Shown: piece by piece, positions 41,954 to 49,843 of the stretch | How positions within the stretch are numbered: position 1 is the stretch's first letter | Layout of the letters: every line of letters starts with the position of its first letter | Origin: Arthrobacter sp. cf158 | GTDB lineage: Bacteria; Actinomycetota; Actinomycetes; Actinomycetales; Micrococcaceae | DNA: 64,000 bases | NCBI RefSeq assembly: GCF_900106835.1 | Contig: NZ_FNNR01000011.1 | Span: 62,001 to 126,000 of the forward strand | Reading direction: 5' to 3' | Program-made: the position numbers and the translations under genes | Notes under the pieces: generated by a model | What the model was told of the DNA's origin: nothing | Database searches by the model: none | Seen by the model: the letters and a program-made list of their open reading frames with translations, nothing else

Positions 41954-42826
41954 ATGAAGATCCACAACACACGTGGCGGACGCATCTTCGATGCCGCCAA
42001 CTACGTCTTCCTCAGCCTGATCGGCATCATTACGCTGCTGCCGTTCATCTACGTGATCGCCGGGTCCTTTGCCAACGAGGCTGAAATCACCAGGCGCGCG
42101 TTCTTCGTTTGGCCCGAGCAATTCACACTGGGCGCCTACGAGTACATCTTCTCCACGCCTGCCTTTACCCGGGCACTGATCACCACTGTGCTGGTAACAC
42201 TGGTAGGCACCCTGGTGCAGCTCATCCTCACCGTCACCATGGCCTACCCGTTGGCGAAGAAGAACCTGCGCGGCCGGAAACTCATCATGTCCCTGGTGGT
42301 CTTTGCCATGGTGTTCTCCGGAGGCATGATTCCCACGTTCCTGCTGGTCAAGGACCTCGGGCTGCTGAACAGCTACTGGGCCTTGATTCTGCCGGCGGCC
42401 ATCAATCCGTTCAGCCTGATCATCATCAAGAACTTCTTCCAGGAGCTTCCCGCCGAGTTGGAAGAGTCGGCCAAGATGGATGGCGCCACGGAAATCGGGA
42501 TCCTGTGGCGGATCCTGCTTCCGCTGTCCAAGCCGGTGCTGGCCACGTTCGCCCTTTTCTACGCGGTAGGTATCTGGAACGACTTCATGTCCCCGCTGCT
42601 CTACCTAAGCGACAACAACATGTGGACCCTCCAGATGTACCTGCGCCAAGTCACGGCAGCCTCGGACCTCCTCGGCACCGGCAATGTGGACCCCACGTAC
42701 ATCCCGCCGGAACAAGGCATCAAGTTCGCCGTGATCGTGGTGGCAACCCTGCCCATCCTGATCTTCTACCCCTTCCTGCAGAAGCACTTCGCCAAGGGAA
42801 TGCTGATCGGCTCGGTCAAGGGCTAG
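41954..42826 (+). CDS. ABC permease, LplC/YtcP type
   Basis: A 290-aa second permease. It has six helices and the EAA loop LEESAKMDGATEIGILWRILLPLS. The long periplasmic insert near the C-terminus (SDLLGTGNVDPTYIPPEQGIK) is typical of the LplC class. The ATG follows directly on the stop of the LplB-like gene. Confidence 0.9.
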   Translation: MKIHNTRGGRIFDAANYVFLSLIGIITLLPFIYVIAGSFANEAEITRRAFFVWPEQFTLGAYEYIFSTPAFTRALITTVLVTLVGTLVQLILTVTMAYPLAKKNLRGRKLIMSLVVFAMVFSGGMIPTFLLVKDLGLLNSYWALILPAAINPFSLIIIKNFFQELPAELEESAKMDGATEIGILWRILLPLSKPVLATFALFYAVGIWNDFMSPLLYLSDNNMWTLQMYLRQVTAASDLLGTGNVDPTYIPPEQGIKFAVIVVATLPILIFYPFLQKHFAKGMLIGSVKG

Positions 42827-42853
42827 GCGCCGCTTTCCCATGAAAGGACAACC

Positions 42854-43525
42854 ATGAAAATCCTCCTTGCGGGCGACTCCACAGTTGCCGCCTGCCCCAG
42901 CTACGAGCATCCGATGAGCGGCTGGGGCGCCCATCTGGCCCCCGAGACGTACTGGTGGGCCGCCGTCCACAATTTTGCCAAGGGCGGGGCCACCACGGAG
43001 TCGTTCCGCGAGGAGGGCCTCTGGTATCAACTGCTGAACCAGACGGTGAAGGGAGACCTCGTCCTCATTCAGTTTGGGCACAACGACCAGAAGCGGGAAC
43101 ACCTCGCGGCGCGGACGGGATACGACGGCAACCTCCGCCGTATGGTGGCCGAGGTCCGTGCCAAGGGTGGTGTTCCCGTTCTGTGTACGTCGGTGGAGCG
43201 CCGGCACTTCAGTAACGGACGGCTGGACACCACGCTGGGCGAGTATCCCGCCGTCGTGCGCGAACTCGGCGCCGAACTGGAACTGGACGTCCTGGACCTC
43301 AACCAGTGGACCCGTGCGTTGTACCAGGAAATGGGGGAGGAGGGCTCCAAGGAACTCTTCTTTCACTTCGCTCCAGGCGAGCACGCGCATTGGGCCGGGG
43401 GACTCGAGGACAACACGCACTTCCATGTAAGGGGCGCCCAGCGGATCGCCGCTTTCGTGGCCGGGGAACTCGAGTCGCTTGGTTATGGCCTGGCGGCCAC
43501 CATCAGTGCGGGAGTGCGCGTTTGA
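42854..43525 (+). CDS. rhamnogalacturonan acetylesterase (SGNH hydrolase)
   Basis: A 223-aa serine esterase removing acetyl groups from the rhamnogalacturonan backbone. The SGNH blocks are visible: GDST with nucleophile Ser9, NFAKGGATT (Gly), FGHND (Asn), and DNTHFH with catalytic Asp186 and His189. No signal peptide is seen, so it works on imported oligosaccharides like Bacillus YesT. It lies 27 bp after the permease and overlaps the next gene by four bases (TTGA). Confidence 0.9.
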   Translation: MKILLAGDSTVAACPSYEHPMSGWGAHLAPETYWWAAVHNFAKGGATTESFREEGLWYQLLNQTVKGDLVLIQFGHNDQKREHLAARTGYDGNLRRMVAEVRAKGGVPVLCTSVERRHFSNGRLDTTLGEYPAVVRELGAELELDVLDLNQWTRALYQEMGEEGSKELFFHFAPGEHAHWAGGLEDNTHFHVRGAQRIAAFVAGELESLGYGLAATISAGVRV

Positions 43526-44199
43526 TCTACTCCAACCCCCTGCGGGGACCGTCGGATATCGCTTCCTGGATTGCCGAGGGGCCGGTGCACTATGGAACGC
43601 ACGACGACGGCGGTCCGGGTTCGGGTGGCGAGGGCACCGGTGCGTTGGTCCTGTCGGGCTCCCTCGACGCGGAGGAGCACGGAGATCATGCACACTGGAC
43701 CCTCTGGTGCCCGGAAGAAATCCCGGATCATGTGCGGATCACCTGGGAGTTCATGCCGCTGGAGGAACCCGGACTGGCCATGGTGTTCTTCGCTGCCCGG
43801 GGGCGGGGAGGCGAGGACCTTTTCTCGTCTGCCTTGGCTCCCCGCACCGGCTTCTACCCGCAGTACCACTCGGGAGATATCGATGCGCTCCATATCTCCT
43901 ACTTCCGGCACAAATACGCTTCAGAACGTGCTTTCCGTACCTGCAATCTGCGTAAGAGCGCTGGCTTTGAGCTGGTGGCGCAGGGGGCTGATCCGCTTCC
44001 TCCCGCCGAAGATGCGGATGGCTATTACCGGATGGAGGTGCTCAAGGACGGCCCGTTGGTAGCCTTCTCCATCAACGGATTGCCCCTGTTTGACTGGACG
44101 GACCCAAGTGCCGGGCCTCTGGGTGGTGGGTACTTCGGAATCCGCCAGATGGCTCCACTCAAAGCCGCATACCGCAACCTCTTCATCAGCCAGCTGTAG
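43522..44199 (+). CDS. yesU: YesU-like DUF1961 family protein
   Basis: A 225-aa protein matching the Bacillus YesU pattern throughout: IYSNPLRGPSDI at the start, EYHSGDI-like QYHSGDIDALHISYFR, RAFRTCNLRKS, and a closing GIRQMAPLKAAYRN. The fold is a concanavalin-like jelly roll; biochemical role not established, but it always accompanies rhamnogalacturonan genes. The TTG at 43522 overlaps the esterase stop. An ATG-led frame starting far upstream lies within the esterase and is rejected. It is last gene of the YesL-Lpl operon. Confidence 0.85.
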   Translation: MIYSNPLRGPSDIASWIAEGPVHYGTHDDGGPGSGGEGTGALVLSGSLDAEEHGDHAHWTLWCPEEIPDHVRITWEFMPLEEPGLAMVFFAARGRGGEDLFSSALAPRTGFYPQYHSGDIDALHISYFRHKYASERAFRTCNLRKSAGFELVAQGADPLPPAEDADGYYRMEVLKDGPLVAFSINGLPLFDWTDPSAGPLGGGYFGIRQMAPLKAAYRNLFISQL

Positions 44200-44250
44200 C
44201 CACCTCTGCCCTGTGATGGGGCGCACGAAACCATGACGTAGGATGTCCCC

Positions 44251-45258
44251 ATGCCCCTCTTTGACCTCCCTCTTGTGCAGCTCCGCAACTACACCTCCAG
44301 CGCTGTTGCGCCGGCCGACTTTGACTCGTTCTGGGACCGCACCATTACCGAGGCCAGGGCCTTGCCGCTGAACGCTGTTTTCGAGCCGGTGGACAATTAT
44401 CTGTCAGTGATCGACACCTTCGACGTCACCTTTTCCGGCTTCGGGGGAGACCGCATCAAAGGCTGGCTGCACGTGCCGGCGCACCTTGAGGCCGGGCAGC
44501 AGCTCCCCGTAGTGGTGGAGTACATCGGCTATTCCGGTGGCCGTGGCCTGGTCAACCAGAACACCCGCTGGGCGCAGGCCGGCTACGCGCACTTCATCAT
44601 GGATACCCGTGGGCAGGGCTATGGTGGCGTCTCTGGCGACACCCCGGATCCGCATCCCTCGGCTGGTGGCGTCAACTACGCCGGCCTCATGACCCGGGGC
44701 GCCGACCACCAGGACAACTACTATTTCCGCCGGGTCTACGTGGACGCCTTCCGCGCGGTGGAAGCGGCACAGAGCCATCCCGCCGTCCACCCTTCCACAG
44801 TGGTTCTCACCGGCGTGAGCCAGGGCGGCGGCATCACCGTTGCTGCAGCCGGGCTGACGGCCGGGAGGCTCGACGGCGTCATCGCCGCGCTGCCCGACGT
44901 CCCCTTCCTGCAGGACTTCCGGCGCGCCATCGACATCACCCCGCGTGGCCCCTACCCGGAGATCGCCGGATTCCTGGGCCGGCACCGTGAGAAATACGAG
45001 TCCATGCTGGCTGTAATGAACTACTTCGATGGTGTCCACCTGGGCCGCGCAGCAACTGTTCCGGCGCTGTTCTCGGCAGCCCAGATGGACGATATCTGCC
45101 CGCCGTCCACTGTGTTCGCCAGTTACAACAATTACGGTGTTGGCGGCGGTGCGCCGGAGAAGGACATCGAGGTGTACCGCTTCAACAACCACGAGGGCGG
45201 CCAGGAACACCACTGGATCAAGCAACTGCAGTTCCTGCGCAAACTGCTGTCATCTTGA
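44251..45258 (+). CDS. acetyl xylan esterase / cephalosporin-C deacetylase family
   Basis: Alpha/beta-hydrolase of the AXE1 family, 335 aa, removing acetyl groups from sugars or oligosaccharides. The nucleophile Ser190 lies in GVSQGGG; the acid and base are probably in the AQMDDICPP and NHEGGQEHH segments. YIGYSGGRG near residue 92 is the conserved oxyanion region. It lies 51 bp after the YesU-like gene, and could be co-transcribed with it. It marks the right edge of the polysaccharide region. Confidence 0.9.
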   Translation: MPLFDLPLVQLRNYTSSAVAPADFDSFWDRTITEARALPLNAVFEPVDNYLSVIDTFDVTFSGFGGDRIKGWLHVPAHLEAGQQLPVVVEYIGYSGGRGLVNQNTRWAQAGYAHFIMDTRGQGYGGVSGDTPDPHPSAGGVNYAGLMTRGADHQDNYYFRRVYVDAFRAVEAAQSHPAVHPSTVVLTGVSQGGGITVAAAGLTAGRLDGVIAALPDVPFLQDFRRAIDITPRGPYPEIAGFLGRHREKYESMLAVMNYFDGVHLGRAATVPALFSAAQMDDICPPSTVFASYNNYGVGGGAPEKDIEVYRFNNHEGGQEHHWIKQLQFLRKLLSS

Positions 45259-45304
45259 TGGACCGGATTTGCCCGCTGTGAAGAACCGCGGTTATGGTGT
45301 GGCT

Positions 45305-45364
45305 ATGACTAAGCGTTGGTATGCGTATTTTTCGTTGGCTCTGGAGGGGCCCGCGTCTAACTGA
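45305..45364 (+). CDS. aromatic-amino-acid leader peptide of the DAHP synthase gene
   Basis: A 19-codon ORF, MTKRWYAYFSLALEGPASN, sits 113 bp ahead of the DAHP synthase start. Codons 5-9 specify Trp-Tyr-Ala-Tyr-Phe, the three end products that feed back on DAHP synthase. Directly after these codons begins the first arm of a long hairpin, followed by a terminator-like stem. This is the layout of a ribosome-mediated attenuator. A comparable leader (aroR) has been described before a DAHP synthase gene in Corynebacterium glutamicum. Confidence 0.8.
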   Translation: MTKRWYAYFSLALEGPASN

Positions 45365-45416
45365 CACGCATCCAACTTTCCTTCAGAGCCAACAGGGCAG
45401 AGATTATTCTCTGCCC
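45335..45416 (+). promoter_or_regulatory. attenuator structure ahead of DAHP synthase
   Basis: Stem A: 45335-45347 pairs with 45380-45392 (12 of 13 bases). Stem B: GGGCAGAG (45395-45402) pairs with CTCTGCCC (45409-45416) around ATTATT. The CAGAG of the stem A right arm and the CTCTG of stem B can also pair, so the two folds can compete. Stem B is followed by only two Ts, so rho-independent termination is not certain. Confidence 0.7.
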
Positions 45417-45477
45417 TTCGCCATATCCGGCGGGTTCTGAAAAGGGGCCCGCTCCGTATCCCGGACAGGACCCAGAA

Positions 45478-46626
45478 ATGACCAGCATCGCCGCAGAACC
45501 CGCCGAATCTCTCAACTCCGCTCACACCACAGCAGCCGCGCAGCCCGCCACCTCCAACCTGCGGGTGGCCCGCTTCGAGCCGCTTCCGGCGCCCCAGGAC
45601 CTCATCGCTGAGCTACCGCTGGACGCCCGGTCCGCCGCCGTCGTCGACCGCGGCCGCGACCAGGTCCGCGCCATCATGGACGGTGTGGACGATCGCCTGC
45701 TGGTGATCGTGGGGCCGTGCTCCATCCACGACCCCAAGGCCGGCCTTGAATACGCGCGCCGCTTGGTCAGCCAGGCCGAGAAGCACAAGGAAGACCTGCT
45801 GATCGTCATGCGGACTTACTTCGAGAAGCCCCGCACCACCGTGGGTTGGAAGGGCCTCATCAACGATCCCCACCTGGACGGCAGCCACGACATTGCCGCC
45901 GGCCTCCGCGCTGCCCGTGGTTTCCTGAAGCAGGTCACCGCGCTGGGTCTGCCTACTGCCACCGAATTCCTGGAGCCCATCAGCCCGCAGTACATGGCGG
46001 ACCTGGTTTCCTGGGGCGCCATCGGTGCCCGCACCACCGAAAGCCAGATCCACCGCCAGCTCGCCTCCGGGCTGTCCATGCCCATCGGTTTCAAGAACGG
46101 CACCGACGGCGACCTCCAGGTGGCCATCGATGCTTGCGGCGCCTCTGCCGCTGAGCAGGCCTTCCTGGGAATCGACGACGACGGCCGGGCGGCTCTCGTT
46201 GCGACCTCCGGCAACCCGGACACACACGTCATTCTCCGTGGCGGACGCAAGGGTCCCAATTACTCCCAGGAGGACGTCGCCGCAGCCTCGGCCAAGCTCG
46301 CTGCCAAGGGGCTCAACCCGCGCCTGATCGTGGACGCCAGCCACGCCAACAGCGGCAAGAGCCACCACCGCCAGGCAGAGGTTGCGCTGGAAATCGGAGC
46401 ACAGCTTGAGGCGGGGGAGACCTCACCGATTGCCGGCGTCATGCTGGAGAGCTTCCTGGTGGGCGGCGCGCAGAACCTGGACGTGGCAGCCCAGCTCGCG
46501 GGGACGCAGGAGCTCGTCTACGGCCAGAGCGTCACTGACGCCTGCATGGAATGGGACGTCACGGCCTCGGTGCTGGAACAGCTCGCTGCCTCGGCCCGGA
46601 AGCGCCGCGTGGCAACCGGGGAGTAG
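45478..46626 (+). CDS. aroG: class I 3-deoxy-7-phosphoheptulonate (DAHP) synthase
   Basis: First enzyme of the shikimate pathway, condensing phosphoenolpyruvate with erythrose-4-phosphate. The protein is 382 aa, the size of the AroF/G/H type. Signature segments are VGPCSIHDPK (about residue 77), RTYFEKPRTTVGWKG, FKNGTDGD, RGGRKGPNY and DASHANSGK, with metal ligands in the His, Glu and Asp of these blocks. The long N-terminus before the barrel probably carries feedback regulation. The symbol indicates the class; which aromatic amino acid inhibits it is not readable. The upstream leader peptide suggests control by aromatic amino acid supply. Confidence 0.93.
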   Translation: MTSIAAEPAESLNSAHTTAAAQPATSNLRVARFEPLPAPQDLIAELPLDARSAAVVDRGRDQVRAIMDGVDDRLLVIVGPCSIHDPKAGLEYARRLVSQAEKHKEDLLIVMRTYFEKPRTTVGWKGLINDPHLDGSHDIAAGLRAARGFLKQVTALGLPTATEFLEPISPQYMADLVSWGAIGARTTESQIHRQLASGLSMPIGFKNGTDGDLQVAIDACGASAAEQAFLGIDDDGRAALVATSGNPDTHVILRGGRKGPNYSQEDVAAASAKLAAKGLNPRLIVDASHANSGKSHHRQAEVALEIGAQLEAGETSPIAGVMLESFLVGGAQNLDVAAQLAGTQELVYGQSVTDACMEWDVTASVLEQLAASARKRRVATGE

Positions 46627-46648
46627 CATCCCACTTTCCGGAAATGCT

Positions 46649-46677
46649 TTCACATTGGCCCCATCAGCCTCTAGAGT
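46649..46677 (+). promoter_or_regulatory. weak candidate promoter of the HTH gene
   Basis: TTCACA (46649-46654) and TAGAGT (46672-46677) are 17 bp apart in the 139-bp gap between DAHP synthase and the HTH gene. Confidence 0.35.
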
Positions 46678-46765
46678 ATCTAGCACATGGTTGTTGGATG
46701 GCTCAGCATCGGCACACCGTTCTTCTGGGGGTGTCCTACTGTCTGAGAGCAAAGGAATATGGGAA

Positions 46766-46978
46766 ATGTCCGCAGAGACTAACTTCTCGAACGCGCGGTT
46801 CATGACGGTGGCTGAAGTGGCCGACGTCTTGCGTGTTTCCAAAATGACCGTGTATCGCCTGGTCCACTCAGGGGAAATGCCCGCCGTCAGGTTCGGCCGT
46901 TCCTTCCGGGTTCCGGAAGAAGCCGTCGCCCAGTACCTCAAGGGTGCTGTTGTGGACGGGCAATCCGAGACTGCCTGA
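46766..46978 (+). CDS. excisionase-type helix-turn-helix protein
   Basis: A 70-aa protein consisting almost entirely of one HTH_17 (MerR/excisionase-like) domain: MTVAEVADVLRVSKMTVYRLVHSGEMPAVRFGRSFRVPEEAV forms the helices and wing. It is nearly identical in plan to mycobacterial Rv0500A, which is likewise followed by the bS22 gene. Target and role are not known. AAAGGA precedes the ATG at 46766. It is a chromosomal regulator despite the family name; no prophage genes are nearby. Confidence 0.88.
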   Translation: MSAETNFSNARFMTVAEVADVLRVSKMTVYRLVHSGEMPAVRFGRSFRVPEEAVAQYLKGAVVDGQSETA

Positions 46979-47141
46979 GACTGCCGCGGCCCATCAGACG
47001 GACCGTGGTCACGGGGTGCCCCTTTGAAGCGGTACTCTGTTAAGGAACGTTTTACGTCAATGTAAGAATCTGTCAGTTGTACAGTCTGCTTCCGCGGATG
47101 TGTTCCAACAGACAGGAACTTCTAGTTTGTAAGGAACTTTC

Positions 47142-47240
47142 GTGGGTTCAGTTATTAAGAAGCGCCGCAAGCGTATGGCCAAGAAGAAGCACCGCAAGCT
47201 GCTTCGCAAGACCCGCCACCAGCGCCGCAATAAGAAGTAG
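47142..47240 (+). CDS. 30S ribosomal protein bS22
   Basis: A GTG-initiated 33-codon gene with AAGGAA in front. The product begins MGSVIKKRRKRMAKKKHRK and is 32 aa with 20 Lys or Arg and one His-rich segment. It matches the small actinobacterial ribosomal protein bS22 first seen in mycobacterial ribosome structures. The 163-bp gap before it holds no ORF and must carry its promoter. A terminator follows 20 bp after the stop. Confidence 0.9.
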   Translation: MGSVIKKRRKRMAKKKHRKLLRKTRHQRRNKK

Positions 47241-47260
47241 AGATACTTCATCAAGCGTGA

Positions 47261-47295
47261 ATGCCCGTTACCTTTCGAGGTGGCGGGCATTTTTG
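47261..47295 (+). terminator. terminator after bS22
   Basis: ATGCCCG..ACC pairs with GGT..CGGGCAT around TTTCGA, followed by a run of five Ts. It is a strong intrinsic terminator. Confidence 0.9.
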
Positions 47296-47307
47296 CATCC
47301 TTCCGAC

Positions 47308-47387
47308 GCTCTCTCACTGTTCGTTGGGTTTTTGGTGATGCTCTCTCACTGTTCGTTGGGTTTTTGGTGATGCTCTCTCACTGTTCG
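47308..47387. repeat. 32-bp tandem repeat, 2.5 copies, 3' side of the DUF559 gene
   Basis: Units at 47308, 47340 and 47372 (partial) begin GCTCTCTCACTGTTCG. The two full units are identical over 32 bp. Each contains CTCTCTCAC, the complement of the GTGAGAGAG in the array at 48411, which has the same 32-bp period. The last partial copy supplies the stop codon of the DUF559 gene. Confidence 0.92.
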
Positions 47388-48340
47388 CGTGCGAAACCCG
47401 ACTCCACGGCAGGGTCAATCCAGCCGTTCCTTAGTGCCTTCTTGATTTTCAGTATTGCCTTAGTGAATCCGTCTGCCAGATCGTCCTTTCCGAAGATAAG
47501 AACTGTCCAGCCCGCCGCCGCGAAGGCTTTATCACGGCGCCGATCGCTGAAGAACTGTTCCTCCCCAAGGTGATGTTCGCCGTCGTACTGAATCGCCAAA
47601 CGCCGCACGCGAAAGCCGAGGTCCGCGGACGGAGAGAAGGGGTCGTCAACTCGGAGCCGAATCTGGAGCTCGGGTGCGGCGAGGCCTGCGTCGAGCATGG
47701 CCAGACGAAGCATCGTCTCCGGCGCCGAGTCCGCACCGACCCTCATGAGTTCAAGTGCTTCGCGTGCGCGGACCACGCCTTGCAGGTTCTTGTGCCGGTC
47801 CAGCATCTTCCGAAGTGCCTCCGGCGAAGTGAATGGCGTTTCGCGTCCTTCGAATTCTTGCCGCGGCATGCGAATAATCTGGTCGCCGACACAGACCAGC
47901 TCTTTTAACGGCAGCTGGCGTGCCAAGTCCAGCCAGGTCCTGGGGCGAGTGCTCATCCAGATGCCTTGATTGAACTCGATTTCGGATTCGTCCACGAGCA
48001 CTGTGTGTCCGATGATGCCTCGTCGCCGCGCTGACGGGAGGTTCCTCGGTTTGCTGAGGTGGAGTTCATTCGAGTCGGCCAGCCAAGGAGGCAGGAAGAG
48101 GCCATGTAATTTGGCGGCGGTCACGTGCGAGATCCATGCGCCAGGACTCGCAGCTGAGAGGGATCGCGCAGCTTCCGCCAAGTCAAAATCCCAGCTGGCA
48201 GGGCGGTAGATTCCTTGGCTGACACTTTCGATTGAGACTTGATTCCTGAGTTGCGCGTGCTCGAAACCAGCGGCCTTGGCCTCGTCGATCGTGAAGGGAG
48301 CAGAAGCCAGCACGGCAGGAAGGGGCGACGGTTTTTGCAT
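47378..48340 (-). CDS. DUF559 nuclease-like protein with AbiEi-type N-terminus
   Basis: A 320-aa protein. The N-terminal 90 residues resemble the AbiEi antitoxin winged-helix layout: LASAPFTIDEAKAAGF, then SVSQGIYRP, then WISHVTAAKLHGLFLP. The C-terminal 100 residues are a DUF559 domain of the Vsr/PD-(D/E)XK nuclease superfamily: SADLGFRVRRLAIQYDGEHH, EQFFSDRRRDKAFAAAGW, VLIFGKDDL. It may be an antitoxin-like regulator or a DNA nuclease; no toxin partner is encoded next to it. The gene is bracketed by inverted 32-bp repeat arrays and interrupts an otherwise conserved gene order, suggesting acquisition. Confidence 0.8.
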   Translation of the reverse strand: MQKPSPLPAVLASAPFTIDEAKAAGFEHAQLRNQVSIESVSQGIYRPASWDFDLAEAARSLSAASPGAWISHVTAAKLHGLFLPPWLADSNELHLSKPRNLPSARRRGIIGHTVLVDESEIEFNQGIWMSTRPRTWLDLARQLPLKELVCVGDQIIRMPRQEFEGRETPFTSPEALRKMLDRHKNLQGVVRAREALELMRVGADSAPETMLRLAMLDAGLAAPELQIRLRVDDPFSPSADLGFRVRRLAIQYDGEHHLGEEQFFSDRRRDKAFAAAGWTVLIFGKDDLADGFTKAILKIKKALRNGWIDPAVESGFAREQ

Positions 48341-48410
48341 ATGGGCATTGTTGCCCAGGACGGCCCTCGCGTGCAGAAGTTATCCACAGGCCCGCAGCCT
48401 ATCGCCTTTG

Positions 48411-48579
48411 GTGAGAGAGGGTTGGCCGGAACGGGGCGTTTGGTGAGAGAGGGTGGGCCGGAACGGGGTGTTTGGTGAGAGAGGGTGGGCCGGAACGGGG
48501 TGTTTGGTGAGAGAGGGTTGGCCGGGTGGGGGCGTTTGGTGAGAGAGGGTGGGCCGGAACGGGGCGTTTGGTGAGAGAG
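48411..48579. repeat. 32-bp tandem repeat array, six copies, 5' side of the DUF559 gene
   Basis: GTGAGAGAG begins at 48411, 48443, 48475, 48507, 48539 and 48571, exactly 32 bp apart. The intervening 23 bp are near-identical (GGCCGGAACGGGG core, one divergent unit at 48507). The array lies between the DUF559 start and the HAD stop, overlapping neither coding region. Units are contiguous with no unique spacers. The 70-bp stretch 48341-48410 holds a TTATCCACA nonamer at 48380 and nothing else recognised. Confidence 0.95.
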
Positions 48580-48581
48580 GG

Positions 48582-49400
48582 TCAGTAGCGGGGGCCGCGG
48601 AATCGTGAGAAGCCGCGCCACAATCCGTAGATCGCACCGCCCACTGTGGCTGCCTTGAGGCCGAGCGTTGCTGCACGGCGGCCGGACCGGAAGTCGTACA
48701 CGGGCCAGTTGTTCTCGCGCGCGTGCTTGCGGAGCTTTGCGTCCGGGTTGATCACCACGGGGTGTCCCACCATGGTGAGCAAGGGAATGTCATTGGCGGA
48801 ATCGCTGTAGGCCCAGCAGTGATCGAGGTCCAGGCCTTCCCGATCGGCCACGAGTTGGACTGCCACCGCCTTGGCGGGTCCGTGCAGGATGTCACCCACG
48901 AGTTTCCCGGTGTACATGCCATCCTCCACCTCGCCCACGGTGCCCAGTGCGCCGGTCAAGCCCAAGCGGGTGGAGATCACGGTGGCAACCTCGATGGGGG
49001 TTGCTGTCACCAGCCACACCTTGCGTCCCACTCTGAGGTGTTGTTCGGCGAGTGCCTTGGTTCCGGGCCAGATCCGGGACTCGATCATTTCGTCATAGAC
49101 CTCTTCACCCAAGGCCTTGATGTCGTCAACAGTGATCCCGGCAGCAAGGGTGAGGGCGGAGTCGCGTACTGCGTGGACGTCCTCCATGTTCTCGCCGCGC
49201 ATCACGAACTTGAACTGCTTCCAGGCGAACCCAGCGGCCTGCGGCAAAGTGAAGGCCTTGCGTTCGTACATCTTTCGCGCCACGTGGAAGAGGCTGGCAC
49301 CCTTCATCAACGTGTTGTCGACGTCGAAGAAAGCAGCCTCGCCAGTGTGCTTCTGCGCTTGGGCAGATGCGGCAACTGCGGCGTTCTTCTCCTCGGGCAT
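48582..49400 (-). CDS. HAD-IB family phosphatase, SerB1-like
   Basis: A 272-aa haloacid-dehalogenase phosphatase. Motif I is FFDVDNTLMKG (about residues 23-33, nucleophile Asp with Asp+2). Motif II is the VTAT segment, and motif III/IV is YSDSANDIPLL with a preceding lysine in GPAKAVA. An N-terminal Ala-rich tail and a C-terminal RRAATLGLKAATVGGAIYG segment, possibly membrane associated, extend the core. Related actinobacterial proteins are called SerB1; the phosphoserine substrate is not certain. Its stop lies three bases beyond the last repeat unit. Confidence 0.85.
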   Translation of the reverse strand: MPEEKNAAVAASAQAQKHTGEAAFFDVDNTLMKGASLFHVARKMYERKAFTLPQAAGFAWKQFKFVMRGENMEDVHAVRDSALTLAAGITVDDIKALGEEVYDEMIESRIWPGTKALAEQHLRVGRKVWLVTATPIEVATVISTRLGLTGALGTVGEVEDGMYTGKLVGDILHGPAKAVAVQLVADREGLDLDHCWAYSDSANDIPLLTMVGHPVVINPDAKLRKHARENNWPVYDFRSGRRAATLGLKAATVGGAIYGLWRGFSRFRGPRY

Positions 49401-49500
49401 GCCTTGAGTCTAGTCAATTGCCGGTGCCCCGCGCTGAGGGCGCACTCTGTGCGTCATCCTGTGGGATGTGGGGGAGCACGGGGCCGGTTACCGTTATCCC

Positions 49501-49755
49501 ATGGCTATTCCCGACGTCGTTCTCCTCACCAAAGCTGACTGCCACCTCTGCACCGAGGCGCGTGCCGCCGTCGAGCGTGTCACGAAAAGCCTGGGTGTGC
49601 AGTGGACAGAGCAAAGGATCGACGACGATCCGCAACTGCAGGAGCGGTTCGCCGAGGAGATTCCCGTGGTGCTGGTGAACGGTATCCAACGGGATTTTTG
49701 GAAGATCGACGAGGAACGGTTGACCCGCACCCTGAAGAAAGTCCTGGCAGGCTGA
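49501..49755 (+). CDS. glutaredoxin-like protein
   Basis: An 84-aa thioredoxin-fold protein with the redox motif CHLC (Cys at residues 15 and 18) after VVLLTKAD, and the cis-proline in EIPVVLVNG. This corresponds to the DUF836 glutaredoxin-like group (Rv0508 in M. tuberculosis). The ATG at 49501 starts directly at the fold; a frame extending 11 codons upstream is not needed. It precedes rex by 88 bp, and both are redox related. Confidence 0.85.
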   Translation: MAIPDVVLLTKADCHLCTEARAAVERVTKSLGVQWTEQRIDDDPQLQERFAEEIPVVLVNGIQRDFWKIDEERLTRTLKKVLAG

Positions 49756-49843
49756 GGGTGGGGTTACCCGTAAGTAATGGCTTTTGTTGAGTCCGGCCGG
49801 GGGTCATAGAGTGGAACAACAAAGCGACGCAATGGAGAATACC

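Noticed and set aside
46641..46654. GGAAATGCTTTCAC before the HTH gene as a further LacI operator
   Set aside because: The central CG is missing and the arms match poorly; the neighbouring genes are unrelated to sugars.
48380..48388. TTATCCACA, a perfect DnaA box
   Set aside because: It is a single copy with no companion boxes, AT-rich unwinding region or dnaA/dnaN genes, so not an origin.
47308..48579. Possible CRISPR arrays from the 32-bp periodic repeats
   Set aside because: Units are contiguous near-identical copies with no unique spacers, and no cas gene is nearby.
48121..48676. Two minus-strand reading frames with recurring SPNTPFRPTLSHQ-like peptide
   Set aside because: They are the tandem array read as protein and overlap the DUF559 and HAD genes; no ribosome site precedes them.
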